A stretch of DNA of 64,000 nt from Haliclona indistincta (Eukaryota; Porifera; Demospongiae; Haplosclerida; Chalinidae), in contig OZ024786.1 in assembly GCA_964017065.1 (NCBI GenBank), positions 14,384,242 through 14,448,241 on the forward strand. Direction: 5' to 3'. This document shows, piece by piece, positions 1-11,565 of this stretch (its first letter is position 1; each line of letters starts with the position of its first letter). A model generated the notes under the pieces. That model saw nothing but the letters and a program-made list of their open reading frames with translations, made no database searches and had not been told where the DNA came from. A program made the translations under genes and the position numbers.

Positions 1-2
1 GC

Positions 3-1226
3 GGACTGTTCTACGGTGGTGGATATCCGTCTTGGTCTAGAAGTAACCCTCTGTCTACTCACCAGCCTGCCGTCAGCAGCCATCTTGGAGAGCAGTCATT
101 GGGTGCTCTGTCAGACAGCATGTGTAGTTTACCTCAAATCAGCACAGACAGTCAAGTGCTCACAAATCCACAAACAGCTTTCCACCCACAGACTAGCTCA
201 AATCTATCAAGTGTAACACTGCCTTCATCAAACACTCATGGACCTACCACTCAAAACTACCCAATGCTCCCTAGACCTGCTAACCCCACTCCGCCCTTTC
301 TTCTCCATCAAACTGGTCCTTTTCTCTCAACTCTCGAATCAGTCTCTAGGGATCTATACTCTCGCCCTGTCACTCGTAAAACAGCTAAAGTTGCTGCTTC
401 TGAATCCTGTACCTCAACTTCAATATCTTCTTCCTATTTCTCTTCTCCTCCAAAGCTGACTCACGAAGTTTCTGTCCAAGTGACTGCTCTGGAGAGCGTC
501 TCTACACAAACTGACGCAGCTAGCTTTGAGCCGGCACTTTCAGAGTCACGTCAATCGCCGTCTCTATCAATTCCATCGTCTCCTGTCGTGACACATGAAG
601 TGTCCGTACAAGCCACTGGACTAGAGAACGTTTCAACACAAACTGACTCTCACACATCACACCCTCACACATCACACTCCCACCCTCACACATCACACTC
701 CCACCCTCACACAACACATTCCCACCCTCACACATCACACTCTCATCCTCACACATCACACTCCCACCCTCACACATCACACTCCCACCCTCACACAACA
801 CATTCCCACCCTCACACAGCACACACTCTCTCTCGCTCATCACACAATCTCACTGAACTACAAACCACCAAAAATGATCTTGAGACAACCTTACCAACTT
901 CTCTTAAAGAACCTTCAAAGCATTCTTCACCAGTCATGAAATCACCGATTCACAACCCACTCTCTTCTTCCTCAAAGAACTCGTCTGCTTCTAGTTCTGA
1001 TGGTGATAGATCAAGTGTGACTCTCGGAGATTCGGTATGGAGACATTCACCAACAAGGGCTGTTGTCTCAGAAGAGGATGTCAGTGTGTTGCTGAACCAA
1101 GGGTGTCATGGTGTGGATGCTTTGGCTGTTGTTCGTGAAGCTCGCCTTCAAGACAGTCTCCCGTCTGAGACAGACGATGAGGAACTGCTAGAGGAACTGT
1201 TCTTCATTAGCACAAACGAAAGATGA
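3..1226 (+). CDS. 3' coding exon of a Ser/Thr/His-rich protein with TQT motifs
   Basis: The frame is open from base 3 to a TGA at 1224-1226, so the gene starts left of the window and only its last about 407 codons are seen. The protein is of low complexity: Ser, Thr, Pro and His rich, with a tandem Ser-His-Pro-His-Thr block in the middle. Two copies of a THEVSVQ...STQTD motif lie before the His block, at about 465-525 and 588-648. TQT is the core of the LC8 dynein light chain binding motif, so a scaffold, perhaps centrosomal or ciliary, is possible; that is inference. The C-terminus is acidic (ETDDEELLEELF). No catalytic domain is visible and I do not recognise the family. No intron is needed in this stretch. 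Confidence 0.7.
   Translation, partial: GLFYGGGYPSWSRSNPLSTHQPAVSSHLGEQSLGALSDSMCSLPQISTDSQVLTNPQTAFHPQTSSNLSSVTLPSSNTHGPTTQNYPMLPRPANPTPPFLLHQTGPFLSTLESVSRDLYSRPVTRKTAKVAASESCTSTSISSSYFSSPPKLTHEVSVQVTALESVSTQTDAASFEPALSESRQSPSLSIPSSPVVTHEVSVQATGLENVSTQTDSHTSHPHTSHSHPHTSHSHPHTTHSHPHTSHSHPHTSHSHPHTSHSHPHTTHSHPHTAHTLSRSSHNLTELQTTKNDLETTLPTSLKEPSKHSSPVMKSPIHNPLSSSSKNSSASSSDGDRSSVTLGDSVWRHSPTRAVVSEEDVSVLLNQGCHGVDALAVVREARLQDSLPSETDDEELLEELFFISTNER
645..835 (+). repeat. Coding 18-bp minisatellite (His/Ser/Thr)
   Basis: About ten imperfect copies of an 18-bp unit (cacacatcacactcccac and variants) encode SHPHTS/THSHPH hexapeptides inside the upstream exon. The unit length is a multiple of three, so copy-number change keeps the frame. 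Confidence 0.85.
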
Positions 1227-1356
1227 CGACATAATAGAACATTCATTTTTTATCAATCTATCTTATTTTATCATTCTGTGCAATATTATGCTATTATTTA
1301 CAAAAAAACCATTATATTGACAGGTTTCTGCATAATAATTATTATGGAATTAAAAA

Positions 1357-1430
1357 ATTGAGCGCCAAAATGAATTTGCTAAGGTTTTACGCGCCAGAAA
1401 TTGAGCGCCAAATTTGAACGCGCTATAAAA
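1357..1430 (+). promoter_or_regulatory. Candidate promoter: three E2F-like sites and a TATA box
   Basis: gcgccaaaa (1362), gcgccagaa (1391) and gcgccaaat (1405) are each the reverse complement of, or close to, the E2F consensus TTTSSCGC. A tataaaa box follows at 1424-1430. A start near 1455 would lead into candidate exons ending at splice donors at 1635 and 1854. The order and spacing fit an RNA polymerase II promoter; expression is not shown. Confidence 0.5.
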
Positions 1431-1454
1431 CCAAGTACGAAGAGGCGCGAGGTC

Positions 1455-2029
1455 AGTGCTGATCCTGGAGTTCTGACATACTGAGCTGGTAGTGTAACCT
1501 CACTCTATTCGTGACCTTTATCTGCTGAGACTAGAGCAAACGAGCTAGAAGAACAAAGACAGAGCAAGCTGAAAGCTCCGCTCATCCACTCGAGTCAGAA
1601 AACCACGAACACCTTGCGGTACGTTCAGGTCATGGTAAATACTCTGGTCACCGAAGACCAGTGCCTTTACTGTGTGTCTATCTATCTACAGGAGCCAGCA
1701 GCGCTAAGCAGCCACTCGGCAGCTACACCACCGGCTACCACTCACACAATGGCGCTGTACTTGACCGCTAACCACAGCTACAACGGCTACTATCACAACC
1801 GCTAGTTCTAACAATGGCGAGTTCCACCACCGCTAACCCTCAAGCTACAAACGGTGAGTGCTCTGTGCATGGTTTGTATTGGCTAGCTAGAGCCTAGACG
1901 TAGGCTTGTTTAAAATTCAAACTTTGGCGCCATTTTTACTAACTACAGAAACTACAAGACTACTACTCTTTGTTACTGGATTGGGCTCTACTTTCTGCTA
2001 TGGCGGTTCTACTGCTTCCAGATTCGCTG
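1455..2029 (+). other. Candidate 5' exons of an unidentified spliced transcript
   Basis: Downstream of the E2F/TATA promoter there is a possible exon to a donor at 1635 (gtaaat), an acceptor at 1690-1691 with an exon 1692-1853 ending in a strong gtgagt donor, and an acceptor near 1949 followed by an exon to about 2029 with a gtaata donor. An ATG in good context at 1814 opens MASSTTANPQATN and stays open through the third exon, with phase 1 at both boundaries (ETTRLLLFVTGLGST...). What follows is the 1-kb tandem repeat, and no continuing coding exon could be identified. This could be a short protein gene, a broken gene or a non-coding RNA. Confidence 0.3.
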
Positions 2030-2084
2030 GTAATACCCAAGACCTTATGGTACTAGTAATAATAGATTTGCTAAGGGTCATGTA

Positions 2085-5000
2085 ACAATGCTAAGAAGTA
2101 TAGTAACCATGGACGCTACACTTTCTATGGCACAAGAGAGTGTACCATCTGTGGTTTTAGCAATGCTAGGCTGTATGGTAGCAATGTTAGAATGTATTTG
2201 CATGCCAGCATGTTAGCGTGCGTTGTGACATCATGGATAATAACAAGGTCAGTGAGTGTTTGTATGTATCTGCTAGCGCGGCATGACAGTCAGTGAGAGT
2301 GTATTATGAATCATCTTTAATAATGTTGCATGTGATATTGCTGTGATATTTGATCGATGTATTGATGTATGTTAGCTAGTGTAGCTAAGCCTTAGAATGA
2401 ACATTGTGTAGTACACAGGTAGTTTAGGGAAAGCATTAGCCAGGTAGCTAGGTAGTGTAGTCAAAGCCTCAGGTAGATAGCTATCAAGAGAGCATGAAGA
2501 GGAGCAGACCCAGTGACAGGACAAGAATCACACAAAATATCATCAGTTCCCTCAACAAAAATAGCATTTAACCAAGATCACCAGCAATCAATCAAGATCA
2601 CCAGCAAGCAATCAATCTGAAAACTAGGTCTATCATCATCAGCAGTTCTCCACACAGTCTCATTCCCTATCTTGTGGAACCACTTCACGAGGTCAATACC
2701 ACTCCTCTGTGTCTACTGTATTACCATCACTCTCATTTCTACTCAGGGTCCGGTGTATGAACTCCTAACATCAACTGGAGTTCAGGAATGGGACTAGCAG
2801 TGAAACACACTGGACCATGAGGTAACAGTAGCTAGTGATCTGTAACACACTCAAACACCTTTACCGCCCACTACAGCTTCACTACATTATTGTTGCTACT
2901 GATGGCTACCACAAGCACTGGTTCTGATGCTACTGGCTCTACCCTCTGCTACTGGCTCTACCCTCTGCTACTGGCTCTACCCTCTGCTACTGGCTCTACC
3001 CTCTGCTACTGGCTCTACTCTCTGCTACTGGCTCTACCCTCTGCTACTGGCTCTACCCTCTGCTACTGGCTCTACCCTCTGCTACTGGCTCTACTCTCTG
3101 CTACTGGCTCTATCCTCTGCTACTGGCTCTACTCACTGCTACTGGCTCTACTCTCTGCTACTGGCTTTATATAACTGACCATGCATTTCTACCCAATATA
3201 TTACGGTACCAGTAATTTATAGTTGTTCTAAGGTTATGTACAAATGCTAAGCAGTATAGTAACCATGGGTGCTACACTTTCTATGGCACAAGAGAGTGTA
3301 CCATCTGTGGTTTTAGTAATGCTAGGCTGTATGGTAGCAATGTTAGAATGTATTTGCATGCCAGCATGTTAGCATGCGATACGTAGATAGTAACAAGGTT
3401 AGTGAGTGTTTGTGTGTATCTGCTAGCGCGGCATGACAGTGAGTGAGTCAGTGGGAGTGTATATTATGAATCATCTTTAATAATGTTGCATGTGATATTG
3501 CTGTGATATTTCATTCGATTTTAATACTTTGATGTATGTTAGCTAGTGTAGTGAAAGCCTTAGAATGAACATTGTGTAGTATAGGTAGTGCAGTCAAAGC
3601 CTTAGCCAGGTAGATAGGTAGATATAGCTAGGTAGTTAGTCAAAGCCTCAAGTAGATAGCTATCAAGAGAGCAAGAAGAGGAGCAGACCCAGTGACTGGA
3701 CAAGAACTGCAGAAAGTATCAGATCAAACAATTCAAGTAATCAAGAATCAATCAAGATCACCTGCAAGCAATCACTCTGCAACCATCATCAGCAGTTCTC
3801 ACACACAGTCTCATTCCCTATCTTGTGGAACCACTACACGAGGTCAATACCACAACTCTGTGTTTGCTGTATTGCCATCACTCTCATTTCTACTAGTAGG
3901 GTCCGGTGTATAAACTCCTAACGTCAACTGGAGTTCAGGAATGGGACTATCAGTGAAACACACTGGACCATGAGGTAACAGTAGCTAGTGATCTGTAACA
4001 CACTCAATCACCTTTACCCACTACAGCTTCACTACATTATTGTTGCTACTGATGGCTACCACAAACACTGCTACTGGCTCTAACCTCTACTACTGGTTCT
4101 ACCCTCTGCTACTGGCTCTAACCTCTACTACTGGCTCTACCCTCTGCTACTGGCTTTACAACTGACCATTTCTACCCAAGAAATTGCGGTATCAGTAATT
4201 TATAGTTGTTCTAAGGTTATGTACAAATGCTAAGCAGTATAGTAACCATGGATGCTACACTTTCTATGGCACAAGAGAGTGTACCATCTGTGGTTTTAGC
4301 AATGCTAGGCTGTATGGTACAGTGTAGCAATGTTAGAATGTATTTGCATGCCAGCAAGTTAGCGTGCGATAGATAGTAACAAGGTTAGTGAGTGTTTGTA
4401 TGTATCTGCTAGCGCAGCATGACAGTGAGTGAGTCAGTGGGAGTGTATATTATGAATCATCTTTAATAATGTTGCATGTGATATTGCTGTGATATTTCAT
4501 TGAGTATTGATGTATGTTAGCTAGTGTAGTCAAAGCCTTAGAATGAACATTGTGTAGTACATAGGTAGTGTATTGAAAGCATTAGCCAGGTAGCTAGGTA
4601 GTGTAGTCAAAGCCTCAGGTAGATAGCTATCAAGAGAGCATGAAGAGGAGCAGACCCAGTGACAGGACAAGAATCACACAAACTATCATCAGTTCACTCA
4701 ACAAAAAGAGCATTTAACCAAGATCACCAGCATGCAATCAATCTGTAAACTAGGTCTATCATCATCAGCAGTTCTCCACACAGTCTCATTCCCTATCTTG
4801 TGGAACCACTTCACGAGGTCAATACCACTCCACCGTGATTACTGTATTACCATCACTCTCATTTCTACTCAGGGTCCGGTGTATAAACTCCTAACGTCAA
4901 CTGGAGTTCAGGAATGGGACTAGCAGTGAAACACACTGGACCATGAGGTAACAGTAGCTAGTGATCTGTAACACACTCCATCACCTTTACCCACTACAGC

Positions 5001-5820
5001 TTCACTACATTATTGTTGCTACTGATGGCTACCACAAGCACTGGTTCTGATGCTACTGGCTCTACCCTCTGCTACTGGCTCTAACCTCTACTACTGGTTA
5101 TACCCTCTGCTACTGGCTCTAACCTCTACTACTGGCTCTACTCTCTGCTACTGGCTTTACAACTGACCATTTCTACCCAAGAAATTGCGGTACCAGTAAT
5201 ATATAGTTGTTCTAAGGTTATGTAGAAATGCTAAGCAGTATAGTAACCATGGATGCTACACTTTCTATGGCACAAGAGAGTGTACCATCTGTGGTTTTAG
5301 TATTGCTAGGCTGTATGGTAGCAATGTTAGAATGTATTTGCATGCCAGTATGCTAGCGTGCGATAGATAGGAACAAGGTTAGTGAGTGTTTGTATGTATC
5401 TGCTAGCGCGGCATGACAGTGAGTGAGTCAGTGGGAGTGTATATTATGAATCATCTTTAATAATGTTGCATGTGATATTGCTGTGATATTTCATTGTAAA
5501 TATTGTTGTATGTTAGCTAGTGTAGTCAAAGCCTTAGAATGAACATTGTAGTGCAGTCAAAGCCTTAGCCAGGTAGATAGGTAGATAGCTAGGTAGTGTA
5601 GTCAATGCCTTAGATAGGTAGATAGATATCAAGAGAGCATGAAGAGGAGCAGACACTGAACCAGACAAGATCACCATCAACCCAAACTATCTACATCAAA
5701 ACCAATCAATCTAGATCACTACCAATCAATCAAGATCATTACAAGATCACCACCAGTCAATCACGCAGTATGGTCTCATTCCCTACCTTATGGAACCAGT
5801 GCATTATTAATTCTAATAAT
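2085..5820 (+). repeat. Four tandem copies of a roughly 1-kb unit
   Basis: A landmark (atgctaag.agtatagtaac) occurs at 2088, 3244, 4227 and 5228. The DNA between landmarks is highly similar, including blocks with tgtaccatctgtggttttag and gtctcattccctatcttgtg. The fourth copy is shortened and diverges after about 5640. Each of the first three intervals contains a 19-bp minisatellite of variable length. No long conserved reading frame runs across units, so I treat the array as non-coding, perhaps transcribed from the promoter at 1357. Confidence 0.85.
2935..3172 (+). repeat. 19-bp minisatellite (ctctaccctctgctactgg)
   Basis: About twelve copies here; shorter versions of the same repeat lie at about 4068-4153 and 5048-5155 in the next two 1-kb units. 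The 19-bp period shifts frame each copy, so the apparent reading frames are repeat artefacts with a 57-bp super-period. Confidence 0.85.
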
Positions 5821-6197
5821 GTTGCATGCATGTGATACTGCTGTGCTGTTTCATTGGTGTTAGCTTGTGTAGTAAAGCCTCAGTTAGGTAGATAGCTAGG
5901 TAGTGTAGTCGAAGCGTTATAAGATGAACATTTTGCGCATAATCAAAGCCTTAGTTAGGAGGTAGATAGGTAGTCGAGAGTATGATGATCTAGGCAAACT
6001 AGAAACAGTTCTACTGAAGAAATCAAGATGCTTAGCTATACAGATGGAAGACGATTCAAGATTCATCCTTGCGGTGAAGTCAACAATCTGATGATGTGTT
6101 CACAATGCGTTTTGTTCTGTAGGAAACCATGGATACAAGCTGGAGATGATAATATTGTTACTGTTGCTGTTGTTGTAAATAATTGTTTCTTATGTAC
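5821..6197. other. Unique sequence between two tandem arrays
   Basis: A degraded end of the 1-kb unit continues to about 5960 (gttgcatg, agcctcagttaggtag). After that there is short unique DNA with a 60-codon frame at 6028-6210 that runs into the next satellite and has no recognisable domain. No gene supported. Confidence 0.5.
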
Positions 6198-7990
6198 AGG
6201 TTCAATGTAGCTCACCCCTCACTGGTCTAATGTACTGGTTCAATGTAGCTCACCCCTCACTGGTCTAATGTACTGGTTCAATGTAGCTCACCCCTCACTG
6301 GTCTAATGTACTGGTTCAATGTAGCTCACCCCTCACTGGTCTAATGTACTGGTTCAATGTAGCTCACCTCTCACTGGTCTAACAGGTTCAATGTAGCTCA
6401 CCCCTCACTGGTCTAATGTACTGGTTCAATGTAGCTCACCCCTCACTGGTCTAATGTACTGGTTCAATGTAGCTCACCCCTCACTGGTCTAATGTACTGG
6501 TTCAATGTAGCTCACCCCTCACTGGTCTAATGTACTGGTTCAATGTAGCTCACCCCTCACTGGTCTAATGTACTGGTTCAATGTAGCTCACCCTTCACTG
6601 GTCTAACAGGTTCAATGTAGCTCACCCCTCACTGGTCTAATGAACTGGTTCAATGTAGCTCACCTCTCACTGGTCTAACAGGTTCAATGTAGCTCACCCC
6701 TCACTGGTCTAACAGGTTCAATGTAGCTCACCCCTCACTGGTCTAATGAACTGGTTCAATGTATCTCACCCCTCACTGGTCTAATGTACAGGTTCAATGT
6801 AGCTCACCCAACACTAGTCTAATGTACAGGTTCAATGTAGCTAACCCCTCACTGGTCTAATGTACTGGTTCAATGTAGCTCACCCCTCACTGGTCTAATG
6901 TACTGGTTCAATGTAGCTCACCCCTCACTGGTCTAATGTACTGGTTCAATGCAGCTCACTCCTCACTGGTCTAATTTACTGGTTCAATGTAGCTCACTCT
7001 TCACTGGTCTAATATACTGGTTCAATGTAGCTCACCCCACACTGGTCTAATGTACAGGTTCAATGTAGCTCACCCCTCACTGGTCTAATGTACTGGTTCA
7101 ATGTAGCTCACCCCTCACTGGTCTAATGAACTGGTTTAATGTAGCTCACCCCTCACTGGTCTAATGTACAGGTTCAATGTAGCTCACCCCTCACTGGTCT
7201 AATGTACTGGTTCAATGTAGCTCACCCCTCACTGGTCTAATGTACTGGTTCAATGTAGCTCACTCCTCACTGGTCTAATGTACTGGTTCAATGTAGCTCA
7301 CCCCTCACTGGTCTAATGTACTGGTTCAATGTAGCTCACCCCTCACTGGTCTAATGTACTGGTTCAATGTAGCTCACCCCTCACTGGTCTAATGTACTGG
7401 TTCAATGTAGCTCACCCCTCACTGGTCTAATGTACTGGTTCAATGTAGCTCACCCCTCACTGGTCTAATGTACTGGTTCAATGTAGCTCACTCCTCACTG
7501 GTCTAATGTACTGGTCTAATGTACTGTTTCAATGTAGCTCACCCCTCACTGGTCTAATTTACTGGTTCAATGTAGCTCACCCCTCACTGGTCTAATGTAC
7601 TGGTTCAATGTAGCTCACCCCTCACTGGTCTAATGTACAGGTTCAATGTAGCTAACCCCTCACTGGTCTAATGTACTGGTTCAATGCAGCTCACTCCTCA
7701 CTGGTCTGGTCTAATGTACTGGTTCAATGTAGCTCACCCCACACTGGTCTAATGTACTTGTTCAATGTAGCTCACCCCTCACTGGTCTAATGTACTGGTT
7801 CAATGTAGCTCACCCCTCACTGGTCTAATGTACAGGTTCAATGTAGCTAACCCCTCACTGGTCTAATGTACTGGTTCAATGCAGCTCACTCCTCACTGGT
7901 CTGGTCTAATGTACTGGTTCAATGTAGCTCACCCCTCACAGACTCACTGGTCTAATATTATATCTCTCCTCACTGGTCTAATGTACAGGT
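6198..7990 (+). repeat. 38-bp satellite array
   Basis: About 46 copies of ggttcaatgtagctcacccc + tcactggtctaatgtact. Some units are about 30 bp because they lack the tgtact part, and a few have duplicated tggtc. Copies are mostly over 90 percent alike by eye, so the array is young or homogenised. Confidence 0.95.
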
Positions 7991-8029
7991 TCAATGCCAA
8001 TACTATCATCATCTACTTCTTCAATCATG

Positions 8030-8120
8030 AATTCATTGATACAATCACCGACTCATCGATACAATCACCGACTCTTCGATACAATCACCGACTCTTCGAT
8101 ACACCGACTCATCGATCTTA
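8030..8120 (+). repeat. Short 20-bp tandem repeat
   Basis: Four to five copies of gatacaatcaccgactcttc bridge the 38-bp and 73-bp arrays. Confidence 0.85.
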
Positions 8121-9822
8121 CTGTTTATTGAAATGTTATCTTTCTCAGCAGATAAAGCAGTTATACAAACACACTGCATTAGAGGTATTCTTACTGCTTA
8201 TTAACATGCTATCTTTCTCAGCAGATAAAGCAGTTATACAAAGACATTGTATTAGAGGTATTCTTACTGTTTATTAACATGCTATCTTTCTCAGCAGATA
8301 AAGCAGTTATACAAAGACACTGTATTAGAGGTATTCTTACTGTTTATTAACATGCTATCTTTCTCAGCAGATAAAGCAGTTATACAAAGACACTGTATTA
8401 GAGGTATTCCTACTGTTTATTGACATGCTATCTTTCTCAGCAGATAAAGCAGTTATACAAACACACTGTATTAGAGGTATTCCTACTGTTTATTGACATG
8501 CTATCTTTCTCAGCAGATAAAGCAGTTATACAAAGACACTGTATTAGAGGTATTCTTACTGTTTATTAACATGCTATCTTTCTCAGCAGATAAAAGTAGT
8601 TATACAAAGACACTGCTTTAGAGGTATTCCTACTGTTTATTGACATGCTATCTTTCTCAGCAGATAAAGCAGTTATACAAACACACTGTATTAGAGGTAT
8701 TCCTACTGTTTATTGACATGCTATCTTTCTCAGCAGATAAAGCAGTTATACAAAGACACTGTATTAGAGGTATTCTTACTGCTTATTAACATGCTATCTT
8801 TCTCAGCAGATAAAGCAGTTATACAAAGACACTGTATTAGAGGTATTCTTACTGTTTATTAACATGCTATCTTTCTCAGCAGATAAAGCAGTTATACAAA
8901 GACACTGCTTTAGAGGTATTCCTACTGTTTATTGACATGCTATCTTTCTCAGCAGATAAAGCAGTTATACAAACACACTGTATTAGAGGTATTCCTACTG
9001 TTTATTGACATGCTATCTTTCTCAGCAGATAAAGCAGTTATACAAAGACACTGTATTAGAGGTATTCTTACTGTTTATTAACATGCTATCTTTCTCAGCA
9101 GATAAAGCAGTTATACAAAGACACTGCTTTAGAGGTATTCCTACTGTTTATTGACATGCTATCTTTCTCAGCAGATAAAGCAGTTATACAAACACACTGT
9201 ATTAGAGGTATTCCTACTGTTTATTGACATGCTATCTTTCTCAGCAGATAAAGCAGTTATACAAAGACACTGTATTAGAGGTATTCTTACTGTTCATTGA
9301 CATGCTATCTTTCTCAGCAGATAAAAGTAGTTATACAAACACACTGTATTAGAGGTATTTTCACTGTTTATTGACATGCTATCTTTCTCAGCAGATAAAG
9401 TAGTTATACAAACACACTGTATTAGAGGTATTTTCACTGTTTATTGACATGCTATCTTTCTCAGCAGATAAAGTAGTTATACAAACACACTGTATTAGAG
9501 GTATTTTCACTGTTTATTGACATGCTATCTTTCTCAGCAGATAAAGCAGTATACAAAGACACTGCATTAGAGGTATTCCTACTGTTTATTAACATGCTAT
9601 CTTTCTCAGCAGATAAAGCAGTTATACAAAGACACTGTATTAGAGGTATTCCTACTGTTTATTGACATGCTATCTTTCTCAGCAGATAAAGCAGTTATAC
9701 AAACACACTGTATTAGAGGTATTTTCACTGTTTATTGACATGCTATCTTTCTCAGCAGATAAAGCAGTTATACAAACACACTGTATTAAAGGTACCCTTA
9801 CTGTTATTGACATGCTATCTTT
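8121..9822 (+). repeat. 73-bp satellite array
   Basis: About 23 copies of a 73-bp unit recognised by catgctatctttctcagcag and agcagttatacaaa. Landmarks at 8205 and 8278 give the period. Variants (cttac/cctac/tttcac; cttattaac/tttattgac) recur in patterned order, suggesting duplication of blocks of two or three units. The last unit is interrupted at about 9825 by a short inverted-repeat element. Confidence 0.95.
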
Positions 9823-9825
9823 CTT

Positions 9826-9886
9826 AGCCTTGTTCCCATCTCCACTACTCTCAAAACCGAGAGGAGCTGAGCCTGGGAACGAGGCT
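9826..9886. mobile_element. 61-bp inverted-repeat element
   Basis: Ends agccttgttccca and tgggaacgaggct form a 13-bp inverted repeat with one mismatch. The element breaks the last 73-bp satellite unit directly after catgctatctttctt. It is too short to code and is probably a miniature transposon. Confidence 0.6.
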
Positions 9887-11565
9887 AGTTATTCTACAGA
9901 TGTACCCAACACCAGCTGTGCAAATACTGAAAGGTACCTGTTGTATTATTGTCTTACCTCATTTCAATACAGGACAAGACTCACTTGCTTTCTACACACA
10001 CGCATGAGTCAATGTTGGACAGGTATATTACAGTGTATTGTCTTACCCCATTTCGATACAGGTCAAACCCATTTAACTTATGCTGACAGGTATATTGTTG
10101 TATGCTGTTTTATCTTTTTGTTACTACAGATCAAAAGACCCATTTTTACCCTTTTTACTTCATTAATAATTTCTCCCACAGATTGAGTTTGCGTAATCAC
10201 TGAGAGGTATATTGCTGTATAATGTCTAATCTCTTTTTACTACAGGTCAAGCAAGTCCCATTTGCACTTTATCTTAAATTTTGAGCTGTTGTATTTATCA
10301 TTTGGGTTTTTCCAGAGAAGGTTTTATCCCATTGGGTTTTATTTCTCCTGTTTTTTCCCTTGGATGGTGTTGGGCCGACCATCCATAAATTTTTAAGTTT
10401 TGGCCTCAGCTCTGACAGAACTATCGTTTTTGTGATTTGTAAGATTTCATTAAAATTTTTTTAATTTTCAATTCAAATAAAAGCGAACAGATTGGTACTA
10501 TAGCAAGTGTGTGCTGAGCACTGCCTATGTTGCAACCAGTTGAAGTAGTTTTATAGGGCAAAGAGTATGCATATGTCCTTAGTTCTTCCACAATAAGGGA
10601 CGGACGTCTTACCCTACATGCATGGTGTAATAATTTAAATATCCAGATCAATAATTTTGTTGAAATAAAAATTATAGACTCGTCAGTGGTTGGTGATGAT
10701 GAGCCCACAGAGCTCATGATCATCGTTCGATCTTCGATTCACCGTCATCAAGTTCAGTCATCGATCAGAGCAACAGCAAGCAAGCATGCAAGATTCAAGA
10801 TTCAACTATCGGACAAGATGGGACATTTGTGTGTAGCTTGTTGTCAAGCTATTTGTTTGCACTGCGGGTTTTTCCCAGCCGAGGGTTTTCTCCTGGTATA
10901 AAAATACTAGGTTTTACCTAGCTGGTTTTCCCTATGAATGGTATTGGGTCGCATCATTCATTTAATATAGTTCATTATATTTGTCAGACCCCAGCTCATT
11001 CCAGTGCTGTGTCGACATGTGTTGTTTGCGATTATAATTGTCGTGATTATTTTTTATTTTAATCTTGTAAATTTTTGGTGTGCAGTAGCATGCCTAAAAT
11101 AAAACAAACTTAATCAATAAGGCACATGGGGTATTGGGTTTGTAAAAGAGTTAAGCATTACAGCTAGATCAAATAAAACAGCATTGGTTTGGGCAGACTG
11201 TACCAGAATTAGCTAGCTATAGGAATAGTCGAGTTATTGTTGTCTTCATTTGCGTTGGTTTAGTACGGTGTACTGCTGGTTTTGTTTTCATTAACATCAG
11301 CACAGGTTATGTTCTTATCGAATTGGCTACAAGTCTGATGTAGCTTAGTGTAGTAGGAGCATGCCTCACCTAAAGTAGACTGTTTGGGAGTTTTTGCAGT
11401 AAGTTAATGCCCACGAGTTAGTTGAAAAAAAAAGGTGAAATAATCAAAAGAAGAGGAGTGTTTACATAGAATAGAAAGACTTAACTAATGCATGCAAAGA
11501 GTGGAGCGTAAGTTATTATAGCATCTTAGCAGTATATATAGACCAGTAAGGCTGGATTACATTCA
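9887..11565. other. Non-genic stretch with dispersed repeats
   Basis: 9935-10260 holds four degenerate copies, about 75-110 bp apart, of a block ending in tacag-gtcaa and including aggtatattgttgta. Two diverged copies of another repeat lie at about 10290-10395 and 10855-10965. Both are rich in gggtttt and end in an imperfect hairpin (ggatggtgttgggccgacc and gaatggtattgggtcgcat). From 11000 to 11565 I see no gene; the last part is the 3' flank of receptor A. Confidence 0.5.

Noticed and set aside
2890..3178. Reading frames with repeated ATGSTLCYWLYPLLL
   Set aside because: They come from a 19-bp repeat whose period is not a multiple of three; the other 1-kb units do not keep them.
6198..9822. 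CRISPR-like look of regular repeats
   Set aside because: The units are contiguous, with no unique spacers, and the DNA is from an animal.
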